Of a stretch of DNA of 64,000 nucleotides, positions 1-9,556 are shown in pieces. The stretch comes from Agarivorans aestuarii (lineage in GTDB: Bacteria; Pseudomonadota; Gammaproteobacteria; Enterobacterales; Celerinatantimonadaceae): the NCBI RefSeq assembly GCF_019670125.1, contig NZ_AP023033.1, positions 1,248,501 through 1,312,500 of the forward strand, written 5' to 3'. The notes under the pieces are model-generated. The model saw only the letters and a list, made by a program, of their open reading frames with translations, ran no database searches and was not told the DNA's origin. The translations under genes were made by a program, and so were the position numbers. Numbering within the stretch: the stretch's first letter is position 1; the number at the start of each line of letters is the position of its first letter.

Positions 1-218
1 ACCAGGGTAAATTCAATTTCAACTGAGGTGAGCGCGTAAATCAAACCAATCATTACTGAGAATAAAATCCCTCCGGTAACCGGTTCTGGAATACTAAACT
101 CGCGCAGAAAACCCACCGCTGCATTTATTCGTCTACCGATAAATAGCACCAAAATACCAATGGTGGCGGTGAAAAAGGAGTCAAATAGTAGAACTCCATT
201 GTCAAACTCAATACCCAT
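1..218 (-). CDS. gltS: Sodium/glutamate symporter GltS, N-terminal fragment
   Basis: Only the first 72 codons are in the window; the rest lies to the left. Read on the minus strand from the ATG at 218, the protein opens with a hydrophobic segment, then the turn GRRINAAVGFLREF and the motif IPEPVTGGI, followed by a second hydrophobic stretch. GltS proteins begin in just this way (IPEPVAGG after the first membrane helix). GltS is an inner-membrane Na+-driven glutamate carrier. The upstream region contains a perfect inverted repeat about 30 bases before the ATG. The family call rests on the N-terminal motif alone. Confidence 0.8.
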   Translation of the reverse strand, partial: MGIEFDNGVLLFDSFFTATIGILVLFIGRRINAAVGFLREFSIPEPVTGGILFSVMIGLIYALTSVEIEFTL

Positions 219-614
219 AAAACGTCCTATAACATTAATGATTTAAACATGCCGATGGCATGTCGAGCAGGATCCATCCTACTTAGGTGTATAAGTGGCG
301 GAATAGTTGCAATTTTTCGCAAATATTTCCAAGTTAGTGTAGAGAGTGATTGCTATTGAGTAAACGTAATTTAGCGAATTACTTCAGACGAGGCCTTACT
401 CTGAGGCTGTAGCTTGCTTGTTGAAAAAATAACAAGCACACACTAAATAATTTGCTTTTATTTGACGGTTCTTTGTTATTATTCGTTTTTTATAGGCATT
501 TTCAGTGCATGATGCTGCTGGCTTCGCATTTATGCCCTTTGTCATGAACTAAAGATAGACCGGCAACCTTGGCTTGCGCTAGAGTCTGCTCTCAGTTTGA
601 AAAGGTAAAGAGTA
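219..614. other. Intergenic region between gltS and the RND operon
   Basis: No credible gene is seen. The stretch is AT-rich and holds three short inverted repeats: ACATGCC-GAT-GGCATGT at 247-263, GTAATT-TAGCG-AATTAC at 366-382 and TGCTTGTT-N8-AACAAGCA at 415-438. None is followed by a T-run, so they are not ordinary intrinsic terminators. They may be operators for the divergent gltS and RND promoters. I cannot assign a regulator. Confidence 0.5.
247..263. promoter_or_regulatory. Perfect 7-3-7 inverted repeat upstream of gltS
   Basis: ACATGCC and GGCATGT flank a GAT loop. The repeat lies 29 bases upstream of the gltS ATG, a position suiting a repressor operator or a 5' leader hairpin. No known consensus was recognised. 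Confidence 0.35.
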
Positions 615-1646
615 ATGCGACGCATCATTTTAGCTGTGGTGGCGCTTCTTACTGTTGTTACATGGATGTTTTACAGTGACGACGTGGCTGAAACAGAGCT
701 TAGTCCAAGCAAACCGGTTACCGTAGAAGTGGTAACGGTAGAAAAGGGCAAACTACGCGAACAGGTTCATTTATTAGGTAATGTGTTTTCTGCCCACTCG
801 GTAAATGTGAAAGCTGAGGTTGATGGCCGGATAGACACCATTGCAGTGCGCTCCAGCCAAGCCGTTCGCCAAGGCCAATTACTGGTGCAACTCGATGACC
901 GCCATCAACGTGCAGTATTACAGCGTGAGCAGGCTCGCCTTGACGATATTCTTCGCCAACATCAAAACCTATTACAGTTACTGCCTAAAGGTGCGACTAC
1001 TCAAGCAGAAGTAGATCGCTACGAATCACAAGTGGCTATGCAACAAGCTGAACTAGCTCTAGCAGAAGCGGCCCTGCAAGACCGCGCCATTCGCGCGCCA
1101 TTTAGTGGCAAACTCGGCCTTGTAGATTTAAGCCCAGGCCAGTTAGTTGACTCTGATACTGTGCTCACCACTTTAGATGATGCCAATACTTTACGCCTTA
1201 ACGTTCCCGTTGCCGCGCGCCATTTAGGCCGAATTAAGGTTGGGCAGCAGGCTAAGCTGCACCAAGCGGGTTTAAGCTCACGTATATTTAATGCCTCAGT
1301 GACTAGCATTGACAGCCGAGTGCGCGGCGAAAGCTTAAATGTGTACATTCAATTGTCTATCGACAACCAACAAGCTGGGCTAGCACCGGGCACTTTGGTA
1401 ACCGGTGAGCTGGACTTAAATGCCAATCCACGAGTATTGATTCCGCTGCAAGCCATTGCCTATAACGGCGATCGCCGTTTTGCTTATCGGGTTAATCAAC
1501 AAGTTGCAGAAAAAGTTGAGTTGGAGTTAGGCCAGCGCGGCGACAACTTAGTAGAAGTGCTTAGTGGCTTAAATGCTGGTGAACAGGTCGTGAATAAAGG
1601 CTTGGTGAAGCTGCATGATGGCATCGAGGTTGAAGTACTCAACTAA
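615..1646 (+). CDS. RND efflux periplasmic adaptor subunit
   Basis: A 343-residue membrane-fusion protein of the HlyD/AcrA type. Residues 1-20 form a signal-anchor helix. A biotinyl-lipoyl-like half (GRIDTIAVRSSQAVRQGQLL) is followed by an alpha-helical hairpin rich in Gln/Glu/Ala, the second lipoyl half (IRAPFSGKLGLVDLSPGQLV), a beta-barrel and a membrane-proximal domain. Such adaptors link an inner-membrane RND pump to an outer-membrane TolC-type duct in the periplasm. The stop overlaps the start of the pump gene (TAATG), so the two are translationally coupled. The start is preceded by AAAGGTAAAGAGTA, a good ribosome-binding site. Substrate unknown. Confidence 0.9.
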   Translation: MRRIILAVVALLTVVTWMFYSDDVAETELSPSKPVTVEVVTVEKGKLREQVHLLGNVFSAHSVNVKAEVDGRIDTIAVRSSQAVRQGQLLVQLDDRHQRAVLQREQARLDDILRQHQNLLQLLPKGATTQAEVDRYESQVAMQQAELALAEAALQDRAIRAPFSGKLGLVDLSPGQLVDSDTVLTTLDDANTLRLNVPVAARHLGRIKVGQQAKLHQAGLSSRIFNASVTSIDSRVRGESLNVYIQLSIDNQQAGLAPGTLVTGELDLNANPRVLIPLQAIAYNGDRRFAYRVNQQVAEKVELELGQRGDNLVEVLSGLNAGEQVVNKGLVKLHDGIEVEVLN

Positions 1647-4600
1647 TGAAAATATCTGATCTGTCGATGTATCGTCCGGTAGCGGCGATAGTATTAAGTT
1701 TGCTACTGATGCTGTTTGGGGTTGTAGGCTATAGCCAGCTGGCAGTGCGAGAAATGCCCGACATTGAAAGCCCTGTGGTATCTATCGGTACCCCTTATCG
1801 TGGCAGTGCTTCTTCTATTGTTGAGTCGCAAATCACCAAGCCGATTGAAGACGAGCTTAGCGGAATTGATGGCATTGATTATATTTGGTCATCGTCGTGG
1901 GATGGCTGGTCTGGCATTACCATTACCTTTAAGCAAGGCTCGGATATGTTGGCCGCGGTGAGCGATGTGCGCGATGCGGTAAGCCGAGCGCGTAATCGCT
2001 TGCCCGATGATGTTGATGAGCCCGTGGTGCGTAAAAACGACAGCGAAGAAGCGCCCTTTATGTGGCTTAACCTCACCGCTACCTTGCAAGATAGGGTAGA
2101 GCTTAGTGACTTTGCACAACGGATCTTAATCGAACGCCTTAGCTTATTGCCGGGGGTAAGTGCAGTTAATACCTCGGGCTTGGTTGAACGGGTGATGTAT
2201 GTGGAGCTAGACCCCACCGCCATGGCTGGGCGCGGCTTAACCACTAACGATGTGATTGACGCGCTAAATCGCGAGAACCTGCAGCTCCCCGCCGGCTATG
2301 TTCGAAATGACAGCCTAAATATTGTGGTGCGCATGGAGCGTATGTATCAGCAGGCTGACGATTTTGCCAAGCTACAAATTGCCAACTTTGACGGTGACCA
2401 CGTTACTTTGTCAGACATCGCGCATATTTACGTTGGCGCTAAAAAAGATACCACTACTTTTAAAAGTAACGGCGTGGACAGCATGGGCCTAGGCATTGTG
2501 GCGATGTCTCAGGCTAACCCACTAGAAGTAGCCGATATGGTTAAAGCTGAGCTAGCAGAGCTACAGCGCTTTTTGCCTGCTGGCGCGGAGCTTACTGTTG
2601 ATTACGACAGCACCGTATTTATTCGCCAGGCGATTAGCGAGGTGTATTCTACCTTGCTGATTTGTGCGCTGTTGGTAGTGGCGGTGTTATACCTATTTTT
2701 AGGCCGCTTAAGTGCCACCATTATCCCGGCGGTAACCGTTCCTGTATCTTTGGTTGCGGCATTTTCGGTGGCTTATTTATTTGGCTATAGCATCAATTTA
2801 GTGACGCTAATGGCATTAATCTTGGCCATTGGTTTAGTGGTGGATGACGCGATTGTGGTGGTAGAGAATATTATTCGCCATCGCGCCGCTGGCGAGCCGC
2901 CATTAGTTGCCGCATTTCGAGGAGCGAAAGAGCTCAACTTTGCAGTAATTGCTACCACCGTTGTACTGGTGATGGTGTTTTTGCCTTTGGTATTTATGCA
3001 AGGAAAAATCGGTGACCTGTTTACCGAATTTGCTGTATTGCTGTCTGCAGCAGTGATTTTTTCTTCTTTAATTGCTCTTACCTTAGCGCCAGTGATGGCC
3101 GGTAAGTTGTTTGAAAAAAATCCTAATCAAGCCACCTGGATGAGCCGCTCGGTAGGGCGTGCTATGACAGCCCTGCAGCAAGCTTATGCCAAGCTACTAA
3201 CTCGCATAATTAACTACAAGTTTTCTGCTATTGCCGTTGTGGCACTATGTATGGGGCTACTGGTTTGGGCTTATCAACAGCAGCAGCCAGCATTTGCGCC
3301 TAAAGAAGACCGCGGTGTGGTTAACGTCTATGTTGGCGGTGTAGAAGCAACGAGCTACCAGCGCATGGTTAAAAGCATGGCTGAGATTGAGCAACGGCTA
3401 TTGCCGATGATGAGTGACGAAGGGCCAATCGAAACCCTTAACTATTCGGCGCCAGCTTTTGGCAGTTGGGCAGATCACCAAGGCTTTTTCATTGTTCGCT
3501 TAAAAGATTGGAGTGAGCGCCGCCAAGATGCTGCCGAAGTGGTAGAGATGATCCGCGATGCAGCTCACGATGTCGCCGATGTTAAAGTGTATCCTTACCA
3601 ACCTAGTTTTGGCGGGCGAATGGGCGAGCCGGTGCAGTTTGTATTGCAAGGTGACGACTACACCCAGCTCTATCAATACGCCTTAGAGTTAGAGCAGCAA
3701 GCCAAAGACAGTGGCCTAATGCATGGTGTGCAGCTGGACTACAACCCTACAACGCCAGAGATATTACTGCATGTTAATCGACTAGCAGCCAGAGAGCTGG
3801 GCATTAGCGTTAATGACATTGCCAGTACTTTGGAGGTGCTGCTGGGAGGACGTGCTCAAACCCGTTTTGAAGAGTTTGGTGAAGAGTACGATGTTTACTT
3901 AAAAGCCGACGAGAGCCAATTCCAATCGCCCAGTGATCTAAGCAAAGTGTACTTACGCAGCGATACCGGCGCTTTGGTGTCTTTAGATACCTTGGTGGAG
4001 GCTAAAGATGTTGCTTCGGCTCGCGGCTTGTTCCATTACCAGCGTAAAAAGTCGATCAACCTAAAAGCCAACTTGAGCGATAACATCAGCTTGGGCGAAG
4101 CCCTAACATTTTTAAATCAAGCGTCTAGCGAGATTTTGCCAAGTGGTTACACCGTTGATTATGCCGGTGAATCAAAAGAGTTTTACGATAACCAGCGTGA
4201 GATATGGCTGTTATTCGCCTTGGCCTTGCTGGTGTGTTACTTGGTATTAGCTGCCCAGTTTGAAAGCTTTATTAGCCCCGCCATTGTAATGCTTACGGTG
4301 CCCTTAGGTTTACTAGGAGGCTTGTTGGGCTTACTGATTACTGGAGAGAGTTTTAACATCTACAGCCAGCTTGGCTTGTTGATGTTAATTGGCATGGCCA
4401 CCAAAAACGGCATTTTAATTGTCGAGTTTGCCAACCAATTGCGTGACCAAGGTTTAGCGGTTAAAGAAGCCATTATTAAAGCTGCCACCAATCGCCTACG
4501 CCCGATAATTATGACTGCCATGACCACCTTGTTGGGTGCGGTGCCAATGTTACTGGCAACGGGAGCAGGTTCTGAAACACGCTTTGCTATTGGTATAGTG

Positions 4601-4759
4601 ATATTTAGTGGCATGTTACTGGCCACTTTAGTCACACTATTTGTGGTACCGTGTTTGTATCATTTATTAGGGGCATTAAGCGGCTCGCCTGAAGCGCGTG
4701 CCGAGCAGCTAAAGCAGCAATTACAAGCCCCTAGCGTACTGAGTAATAGTGACAATTAA
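1646..4759 (+). CDS. RND (HAE1/AcrB-type) multidrug efflux permease
   Basis: A 1037-residue proton-driven efflux pump of the usual AcrB-family size. It shows a first membrane helix near residues 10-30, a large periplasmic porter domain, a first membrane bundle starting near residue 330 with the TM4 motif GLVVDDAIVVVENI carrying the paired proton-relay aspartates, a second porter domain, and a C-terminal membrane bundle from about residue 855 (GLLMLIGMATKNGILIVEFAN). It starts in the TAATG overlap with the adaptor stop and ends in another TAATG overlap with the next gene. No outer-membrane TolC gene is in the operon, so it presumably shares a duct encoded elsewhere. The substrate cannot be read from sequence. 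Confidence 0.93.
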   Translation: MKISDLSMYRPVAAIVLSLLLMLFGVVGYSQLAVREMPDIESPVVSIGTPYRGSASSIVESQITKPIEDELSGIDGIDYIWSSSWDGWSGITITFKQGSDMLAAVSDVRDAVSRARNRLPDDVDEPVVRKNDSEEAPFMWLNLTATLQDRVELSDFAQRILIERLSLLPGVSAVNTSGLVERVMYVELDPTAMAGRGLTTNDVIDALNRENLQLPAGYVRNDSLNIVVRMERMYQQADDFAKLQIANFDGDHVTLSDIAHIYVGAKKDTTTFKSNGVDSMGLGIVAMSQANPLEVADMVKAELAELQRFLPAGAELTVDYDSTVFIRQAISEVYSTLLICALLVVAVLYLFLGRLSATIIPAVTVPVSLVAAFSVAYLFGYSINLVTLMALILAIGLVVDDAIVVVENIIRHRAAGEPPLVAAFRGAKELNFAVIATTVVLVMVFLPLVFMQGKIGDLFTEFAVLLSAAVIFSSLIALTLAPVMAGKLFEKNPNQATWMSRSVGRAMTALQQAYAKLLTRIINYKFSAIAVVALCMGLLVWAYQQQQPAFAPKEDRGVVNVYVGGVEATSYQRMVKSMAEIEQRLLPMMSDEGPIETLNYSAPAFGSWADHQGFFIVRLKDWSERRQDAAEVVEMIRDAAHDVADVKVYPYQPSFGGRMGEPVQFVLQGDDYTQLYQYALELEQQAKDSGLMHGVQLDYNPTTPEILLHVNRLAARELGISVNDIASTLEVLLGGRAQTRFEEFGEEYDVYLKADESQFQSPSDLSKVYLRSDTGALVSLDTLVEAKDVASARGLFHYQRKKSINLKANLSDNISLGEALTFLNQASSEILPSGYTVDYAGESKEFYDNQREIWLLFALALLVCYLVLAAQFESFISPAIVMLTVPLGLLGGLLGLLITGESFNIYSQLGLLMLIGMATKNGILIVEFANQLRDQGLAVKEAIIKAATNRLRPIIMTAMTTLLGAVPMLLATGAGSETRFAIGIVIFSGMLLATLVTLFVVPCLYHLLGALSGSPEARAEQLKQQLQAPSVLSNSDN

Positions 4760-5052
4760 TGCGAAAAATGGATAAGAAACGTGATAAGGATATCGTAGCG
4801 GCGCTGACCGAGGTGTGTGAAGCAGCCAAACTAGAGAGTGAGGGTTTTGCATGGATAAGTCATCGGGTTAACTTTCAGCGTTTTCCCGAGAGCCTGCAAA
4901 TTAGTTGTGCTTATAGCAGCGCTTCACACCTTAATCTGGCTAAGCAAAATGGTGAGCAACAAGGGCTGGTTAAACAAATAGTAGATGGCTTGGCGAACAA
5001 AGGCATAGCGCTGGCTAAACCGCAGCGACAAATTGAATTTATTAGCGAGTAA
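4759..5052 (+). CDS. Small cytoplasmic protein of unknown function coupled to the RND operon
   Basis: A 97-residue soluble protein with no signal peptide or membrane segment. Its ATG overlaps the RND pump stop (TAATG), so it is probably the third cistron of the efflux operon; a second in-frame ATG at 4768 is an alternative start. I recognise no catalytic motif. Similar small proteins in Vibrio and Shewanella are sometimes named 'Fis family regulator', but I see no Fis-type helix-turn-helix here and do not adopt that name. The stop codon lies inside a perfect 12-bp terminator-like stem. Confidence 0.7.
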   Translation: MRKMDKKRDKDIVAALTEVCEAAKLESEGFAWISHRVNFQRFPESLQISCAYSSASHLNLAKQNGEQQGLVKQIVDGLANKGIALAKPQRQIEFISE

Positions 5053-5069
5053 GTCCTTTACTCGCTAAT
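5041..5069. terminator. Bidirectional hairpin between convergent genes
   Basis: A perfect 12-bp stem (ATTAGCGAGTAA, loop GTCCT, complementary arm) includes the stop codon of the upstream plus-strand gene and precedes the end of the minus-strand RRM gene. There is no clear T-run on either side, so termination may be partial or Rho-assisted. Confidence 0.55.
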
Positions 5070-5077
5070 GGCTGTAA

Positions 5078-5359
5078 CTATTCCGATTCTGGCCAAATGG
5101 CTTGATCGTCTGATTCGGCTTTCTCTTCAGCAAATTTTACGCGTATTTTATTACCGGCTTGCTTAGTGCTGTTTAGCGCGGCAATGGCTGCTTGCGCTTG
5201 GGTTTCATCAAGCATGCTTATAAAGCCAAATCCTTTGGATTTACCGGTTTCATTATCCAGTACCAAATCGCAGCTTTCGACAGCACCATGGCTTTCGAAC
5301 AAGGCGAGTAAATCGGCTTCTGTAATGCTGCGAGCGAGGTTACGGACAAGTATTTTCAT
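5078..5359 (-). CDS. RNA-binding protein with a single RRM domain
   Basis: A 93-residue protein that is almost entirely one RNA recognition motif. RNP2 is ILVRNL near residue 3 and RNP1 is KGFGFISM near residues 43-50, with the expected beta-alpha-beta spacing; an acidic tail follows. Bacterial single-RRM proteins bind single-stranded RNA and are often cold- or stress-responsive; that role is only family knowledge. The gene is monocistronic, preceded on its strand by AAAGGTGTTCC, and converges on the RND operon. Confidence 0.88.
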   Translation of the reverse strand: MKILVRNLARSITEADLLALFESHGAVESCDLVLDNETGKSKGFGFISMLDETQAQAAIAALNSTKQAGNKIRVKFAEEKAESDDQAIWPESE

Positions 5360-5473
5360 GGAACACCTTTAATTGCGGGTGAAGTTATTTGAGTGGGCAA
5401 GGCTCTTAGCGAAAGTTAAGCGTTTATGCTTTGGCTAGCTAGATGCTCAAGCTTTGTTTTATCTCACATATTG

Positions 5474-6160
5474 TTACGCAATTTTGTGCAAAAAGCTCGC
5501 GACATTTGCCTTGCTCTTACGACTAATTTGCTGCATTAGCGCAAAGCTTGGACTTATTACCGAATAGTGTTGCTCTAATTGCTTGAGTAAACAAAGCCAA
5601 AGTTTGGCGGTCATTTCTGAATCGGCTAAGGCTCTGTGAAATACACCATCATTGTCGATGTTGTTGTAAGACACTAAACTGCTCAATTTGTGGTTAGGCG
5701 CGTCTTGAAACAAGCGTCTAGATAACAACATTGAACAGGCAAAGTCGCCGTTAAGTCGTCGGCCTATTTGGGCAAACTCTGCTTCCAAAAAACGCTGATC
5801 AAAGGAGGCGTTATGCGCCACCATATTATGCTGGCCGACAAACTGATAAAAGCGCCCCATTACCTCATCGCAAGGCGCGGCCTCTTGCAGCATGGCATTG
5901 CTGATACCCGTGTAGTCTTCGATAAAAGAAGAGATGCGAAAGCCTGGGTTCATCAACTCTTGAAAGCGCGCTGTAGCTTGGCCGTTTTCTAGCAATACGG
6001 CACCAATTTCTATGGCTCTATCACCTTGAGTGGGTGATAGACCCGTGGTTTCAAAATCGAGAACAACAACGGTATTAGCAGGGGCTTGAGCGGTCAATGG
6101 TGCGAGCTTCTTGTCAGTAGTTTGAGTCAACAATGGTAACGCCGCGTCGCTAAAAGGCAA
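5474..6160 (-). CDS. DnaQ-like 3'-5' exonuclease (DEDDh)
   Basis: A 228-residue soluble nuclease resembling the epsilon proofreading subunit. Exo I is VVLDFETTGLS (Asp and Glu metal ligands), Exo II is AHNASFDQRFLEAEF, and Exo III is HRALADSEMTAKLW with the His and Asp of the DEDDh class. It is shorter than many DnaQ proteins and lacks an obvious polymerase-binding tail, so a stand-alone exonuclease is more likely than the replicative proofreader. It starts 22 bases after the histidine-kinase stop and is probably the last gene of that operon. Confidence 0.85.
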   Translation of the reverse strand: MPFSDAALPLLTQTTDKKLAPLTAQAPANTVVVLDFETTGLSPTQGDRAIEIGAVLLENGQATARFQELMNPGFRISSFIEDYTGISNAMLQEAAPCDEVMGRFYQFVGQHNMVAHNASFDQRFLEAEFAQIGRRLNGDFACSMLLSRRLFQDAPNHKLSSLVSYNNIDNDGVFHRALADSEMTAKLWLCLLKQLEQHYSVISPSFALMQQISRKSKANVASFLHKIA

Positions 6161-6182
6161 TGGCTATGGTTGCGAATCCTTA

Positions 6183-7496
6183 TTAATCTTTGCTGTCTTC
6201 GCTATTTTGGAATAATGGTAGCTCTAGGATAAATAAAGCGCCGCCTAGATGGCTATCGCTAACACTGGCTTTGCCGCAGTGGTTGGTGACAATTCGCTCT
6301 ACAATTGACAAGCCTAAGCCGTGCCCACCGCTTTGGCGACTGCGGCTATCATCCACCCGTGCAAAGGGCAGAAAAATCGATTCACGGTATTTTTCTGGAA
6401 CGCCGCTACCGTCGTCATGTACTTCAAAAATCACCGATTTATTCACCACATACGCACGGATGAGAATCAGTTTTTCAGCATACTTTTGCGCGTTAACAAT
6501 CAAGTTATTTAAGGCGCGGCGCACTAACTTTTCATCGGCCATTAAGCTTAACCCTACTGGGCACTCAATTTGAATCTTGAGCTTGGGGCTTAGCTTAGAA
6601 AGCCGCTCACACATGTTATAAAGCAGGGGGTAGGGGTTAATTGACTGTGGGTTTATTTCTCGCGCTTTGGTTAGTTGAGAAAAGCTAATCAATTCGTGAG
6701 TGAGATCTTCCAAGCTATCTAAGTCTTCATCCATCTCTTGAATATGCTCGTGCATGGTTTTCATGTCGGTGATTGAGCGAGTCATATCTAAGGCAAAACG
6801 CAGGTTATTAATCGGGGTTTTTAGCTCGTGCGAGGCCGCCATGGTCATTGAGTCTTGTTCTTGAATCAGCGACTTAAGTTTAGCCGCCATGCTATTTAAA
6901 CTGCGCGCCATGTGGTTAATCGGCGAGGGCGCTTTTTCGTTGGCGCTAACATCAAAGTCACCTTCACCTAAGGCCTTGGTGACTTTAGCTAAGCGGTAGG
7001 TATGGCGAGTAATAGAGAAGGAGAACCACATTACGGTAGCAGCTAAACAGCCGCCCATAAGCGCCACCATGTACCAAAATAGCCAATCACCGTAATCCAC
7101 AAACTCTTCGTCTAAATCTAGTTCTAGAACCTGTTGGTCTGGCCATTGGTAATAAAGAACGATGTCATCATCATCTAAAAAATTACTTTTAACCGATACA
7201 TATTCGCCGTTACGCATTAGTTTTAAACGCGCTTCAGCTTCTAGTTCTGTAATCGGAAAAATGCGGATAAAGAATGGAAATTCTTCTTGGTAGCGAGTGA
7301 GAACTTTGTCTACGTCTGGGTTTTCTGCTTGCAGCAGATCTCGGTCTAGCAGGTAATAAATAGGCAGCACAATTTTACGTATTTGTTCACGCTCAATGTG
7401 CTGCACTTTCTCTTCAATAATCACGCCGTAAATAAAGGTAGCGGCGATAATCGATAATACCGAAGACAGAAACAGCTTTAGGAATAAAGTAATCAA
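6183..7496 (-). CDS. Sensor histidine kinase (RstB/EnvZ-like)
   Basis: A 437-residue inner-membrane kinase. There is a membrane helix at residues 3-23, a periplasmic sensor region to about residue 137, and a second helix near 138-160. A HAMP linker, the HisKA dimerisation box with ASHELKTPINNL (phospho-acceptor His), and an ATPase domain follow, with N-box NLIVNAQKYAEK, G1 DDGSGVPEKY and G2 GGHGLGLSIVE. It lies 14 bases downstream of its response regulator, so the pair is an operon. The overall plan resembles RstB; the signal is unknown. Confidence 0.88.
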   Translation of the reverse strand: MITLFLKLFLSSVLSIIAATFIYGVIIEEKVQHIEREQIRKIVLPIYYLLDRDLLQAENPDVDKVLTRYQEEFPFFIRIFPITELEAEARLKLMRNGEYVSVKSNFLDDDDIVLYYQWPDQQVLELDLDEEFVDYGDWLFWYMVALMGGCLAATVMWFSFSITRHTYRLAKVTKALGEGDFDVSANEKAPSPINHMARSLNSMAAKLKSLIQEQDSMTMAASHELKTPINNLRFALDMTRSITDMKTMHEHIQEMDEDLDSLEDLTHELISFSQLTKAREINPQSINPYPLLYNMCERLSKLSPKLKIQIECPVGLSLMADEKLVRRALNNLIVNAQKYAEKLILIRAYVVNKSVIFEVHDDGSGVPEKYRESIFLPFARVDDSRSRQSGGHGLGLSIVERIVTNHCGKASVSDSHLGGALFILELPLFQNSEDSKD

Positions 7497-7510
7497 GCTA
7501 GCTTAGCTCG

Positions 7511-8260
7511 CTATGCCGCTTTTACAAATAAATAGCCTTTACCGCGCACCGACTTAATGTAGCGATAAGGTGGTGTATTGTCGTTTAGCTTTTTACGTAT
7601 AGTGGATACTCGCATGTCTAGCGAGCGGTCGAGGCCATCGTAATCAATGCCACGCATTTCTCTAAATAGTACATCGCGCGGCAATACGTGGCCTGCGTTG
7701 TCCATCAGAAAATAGAGTAGGTCAAACTCGGCGTCGGTAAGCTCTAACAGTTGCTCATTTAACCAAATGCGGCGTTGAGTTTTGTCGGCAGTGAGCTCTT
7801 GGCAGATAATTCGATTAGGGTGGCGAACCGATTCGCTATTGCTCATTTTCAAGGCATCAATGGTGCTGGCGCGTTCACTGCGGCGCAGCGCAGAGCGAAG
7901 CCTGGCGAGCAATACATGTGGGCGTAGTGGTTTACTTAAAAAGTCATCTACCCCTAAATTGAGCGCAGACACTTCGGTGACATCATCGCCCTGGGCGGTA
8001 ACCATTAAGATCGGGCCAGAATAAAAGTCACGAACAACTTGGCATACTTGAATACCGTCCATGCCCGGCAGCATTAAATCAAGCAGCACTGCATCTGGAG
8101 AATGTTTGGCAATTAGCTCTGGCGCTTGATCGCCACGCTCGGCAGAAATAACCTCAAAGCCTTCGCTGCGCAAGAACGTAGCCACCAACTGTTGTTGGCG
8201 TGAATCATCTTCAATTAATACGATTTTTTTTTGTTCTTGGCTCAACTTATTTCCCTGCAT
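7511..8260 (-). CDS. OmpR-family response regulator (RstA-like)
   Basis: A 249-residue DNA-binding regulator. The receiver domain has the acidic pair in LIEDD, the phospho-acceptor Asp in LLDLMLPGMDG and the conserved Lys in LSKPLRP. The C-terminal winged helix shows LTDAEFDLLYFLMDNAG and YIKSVRGKGYLF. The ATG at 8260 is preferred because GAGGGAG stands just upstream; an ATG at 8284 would add eight residues without a visible ribosome-binding site. It leads the operon with the sensor kinase and exonuclease, and is divergent from the DUF2860 gene, a plausible target. Confidence 0.9.
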   Translation of the reverse strand: MQGNKLSQEQKKIVLIEDDSRQQQLVATFLRSEGFEVISAERGDQAPELIAKHSPDAVLLDLMLPGMDGIQVCQVVRDFYSGPILMVTAQGDDVTEVSALNLGVDDFLSKPLRPHVLLARLRSALRRSERASTIDALKMSNSESVRHPNRIICQELTADKTQRRIWLNEQLLELTDAEFDLLYFLMDNAGHVLPRDVLFREMRGIDYDGLDRSLDMRVSTIRKKLNDNTPPYRYIKSVRGKGYLFVKAA

Positions 8261-8512
8261 AGACAACTCCCTCAGCTGGCTCATTTTAGAGAGCCCTTAG
8301 GTCGATGCAATTACCACTTACAAAACTACGACAAATATCATTTAAATGTAAACTAATTCTCAATATCCAGTTTGGAATATCGGGAAACTGTGACTATCCC
8401 TGACATAAGACTGACTGAGTGAGAATTTGTCGCATTTTACAATGTGCTCAACAAGTGCTTAAACGGCGTGCATAAAGCAGCGTTGAACATGTTTAAAAGG
8501 ATAGGGAACAGG

Positions 8513-9529
8513 ATGATAAAATTTCACACTAAGCGTCTATTAACAAGCAGCGTACTTGCTACGTTTGCATCTATAGGGGCAGCCAATGCTACCGGGTATG
8601 TAGACGATGAGGCTGGGTTTGGTTTTGAGTTATTGTTGGGTGGCATGGTAGGCCAGCAACAATCTCAGTTTGATACTGATGACGATAACGCTGTGACTCA
8701 GGATCTTAATAACTCAGGCAACAAAAGTAGCGGTGTTAGCCCCGCCATTTTAGCTGAACTAAACTACACCTTCGCTAACAAGAAAACTCAGATTTTTCTT
8801 GGTCAACAAGAAGAAAACATTGTGCGTGGCCAAGACCAAGTTGAACTGGGTATTACCCAAATGGTGGGTGAGTATTCACAGTTAGAACTGGCGTATTTTC
8901 CTAAACTTCCGGGTTTTAGTGAGACCTGGCAAGACCCATATTTAACTGGCAGTGCGCGGCAAAAAACCGATGCTGACAGCAGTGGTTTTAGGGTAGCTTG
9001 GCGCTATTTATTTGATACGCCGCTAACCTTGCGTTACGGCTTTGCGGCGGCAGATATAGAAAACGAGCGTAGTGGTCAAGCCTTTGGCTTAGATGCTAAC
9101 GAACAAAAGCTAATGCAACGTGACGGCAAATATCACCGAATCTCTGCCGAGATCTTGGCTTACGATGAAGATGGATTTACCGTAACCCCTCAGCTTACTT
9201 ATACCAAGGCTGATACCGATGGTGATGCAATGGCGTTTGATGCTTATGCCTTTGGTTTAGAAACCACCTACAGTTTTGCCGAGCGCCACTTCACCAGCCT
9301 TTACATTAATTATGCTAAGCGTGATTACAAAGGCCGTAATCCAATATTCAATGAAACTCAGGGCGATGACGATTTTGGTATAAACGCCATTTATGGATAT
9401 GCCCAACCTTTTGATTTTGAGAATACCTCGGTATACCTGATGGCATCTTACGATAAAGGCGATAGCAACATTGAGTTCTATCAAAGCAAATCTTTAGGTT
9501 TGTTAATGGGTGTCGCTTACGAGTTTTAA
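8513..9529 (+). CDS. DUF2860-type outer-membrane or secreted protein
   Basis: About 338 residues from the chosen ATG. Residues 1-26 form a signal peptide ending in IGAANA. The mature part has alternating polar/hydrophobic beta strands, Asp-rich turns and a C-terminal aromatic residue (VAYEF), typical of outer-membrane beta-barrels. I recognise it as resembling DUF2860 proteins of Vibrio relatives; function unknown. In-frame ATGs at 8444 and 8489 give longer N-termini that fit a signal peptide less well; 8513 is preceded by GGATAGGGAACAGG. It is divergent from the two-component operon and followed 27 bases later by another exported protein. Confidence 0.75.
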   Translation: MIKFHTKRLLTSSVLATFASIGAANATGYVDDEAGFGFELLLGGMVGQQQSQFDTDDDNAVTQDLNNSGNKSSGVSPAILAELNYTFANKKTQIFLGQQEENIVRGQDQVELGITQMVGEYSQLELAYFPKLPGFSETWQDPYLTGSARQKTDADSSGFRVAWRYLFDTPLTLRYGFAAADIENERSGQAFGLDANEQKLMQRDGKYHRISAEILAYDEDGFTVTPQLTYTKADTDGDAMAFDAYAFGLETTYSFAERHFTSLYINYAKRDYKGRNPIFNETQGDDDFGINAIYGYAQPFDFENTSVYLMASYDKGDSNIEFYQSKSLGLLMGVAYEF

Positions 9530-9556
9530 CAACTAGCAGGCTAAGGAGTCATCGTA

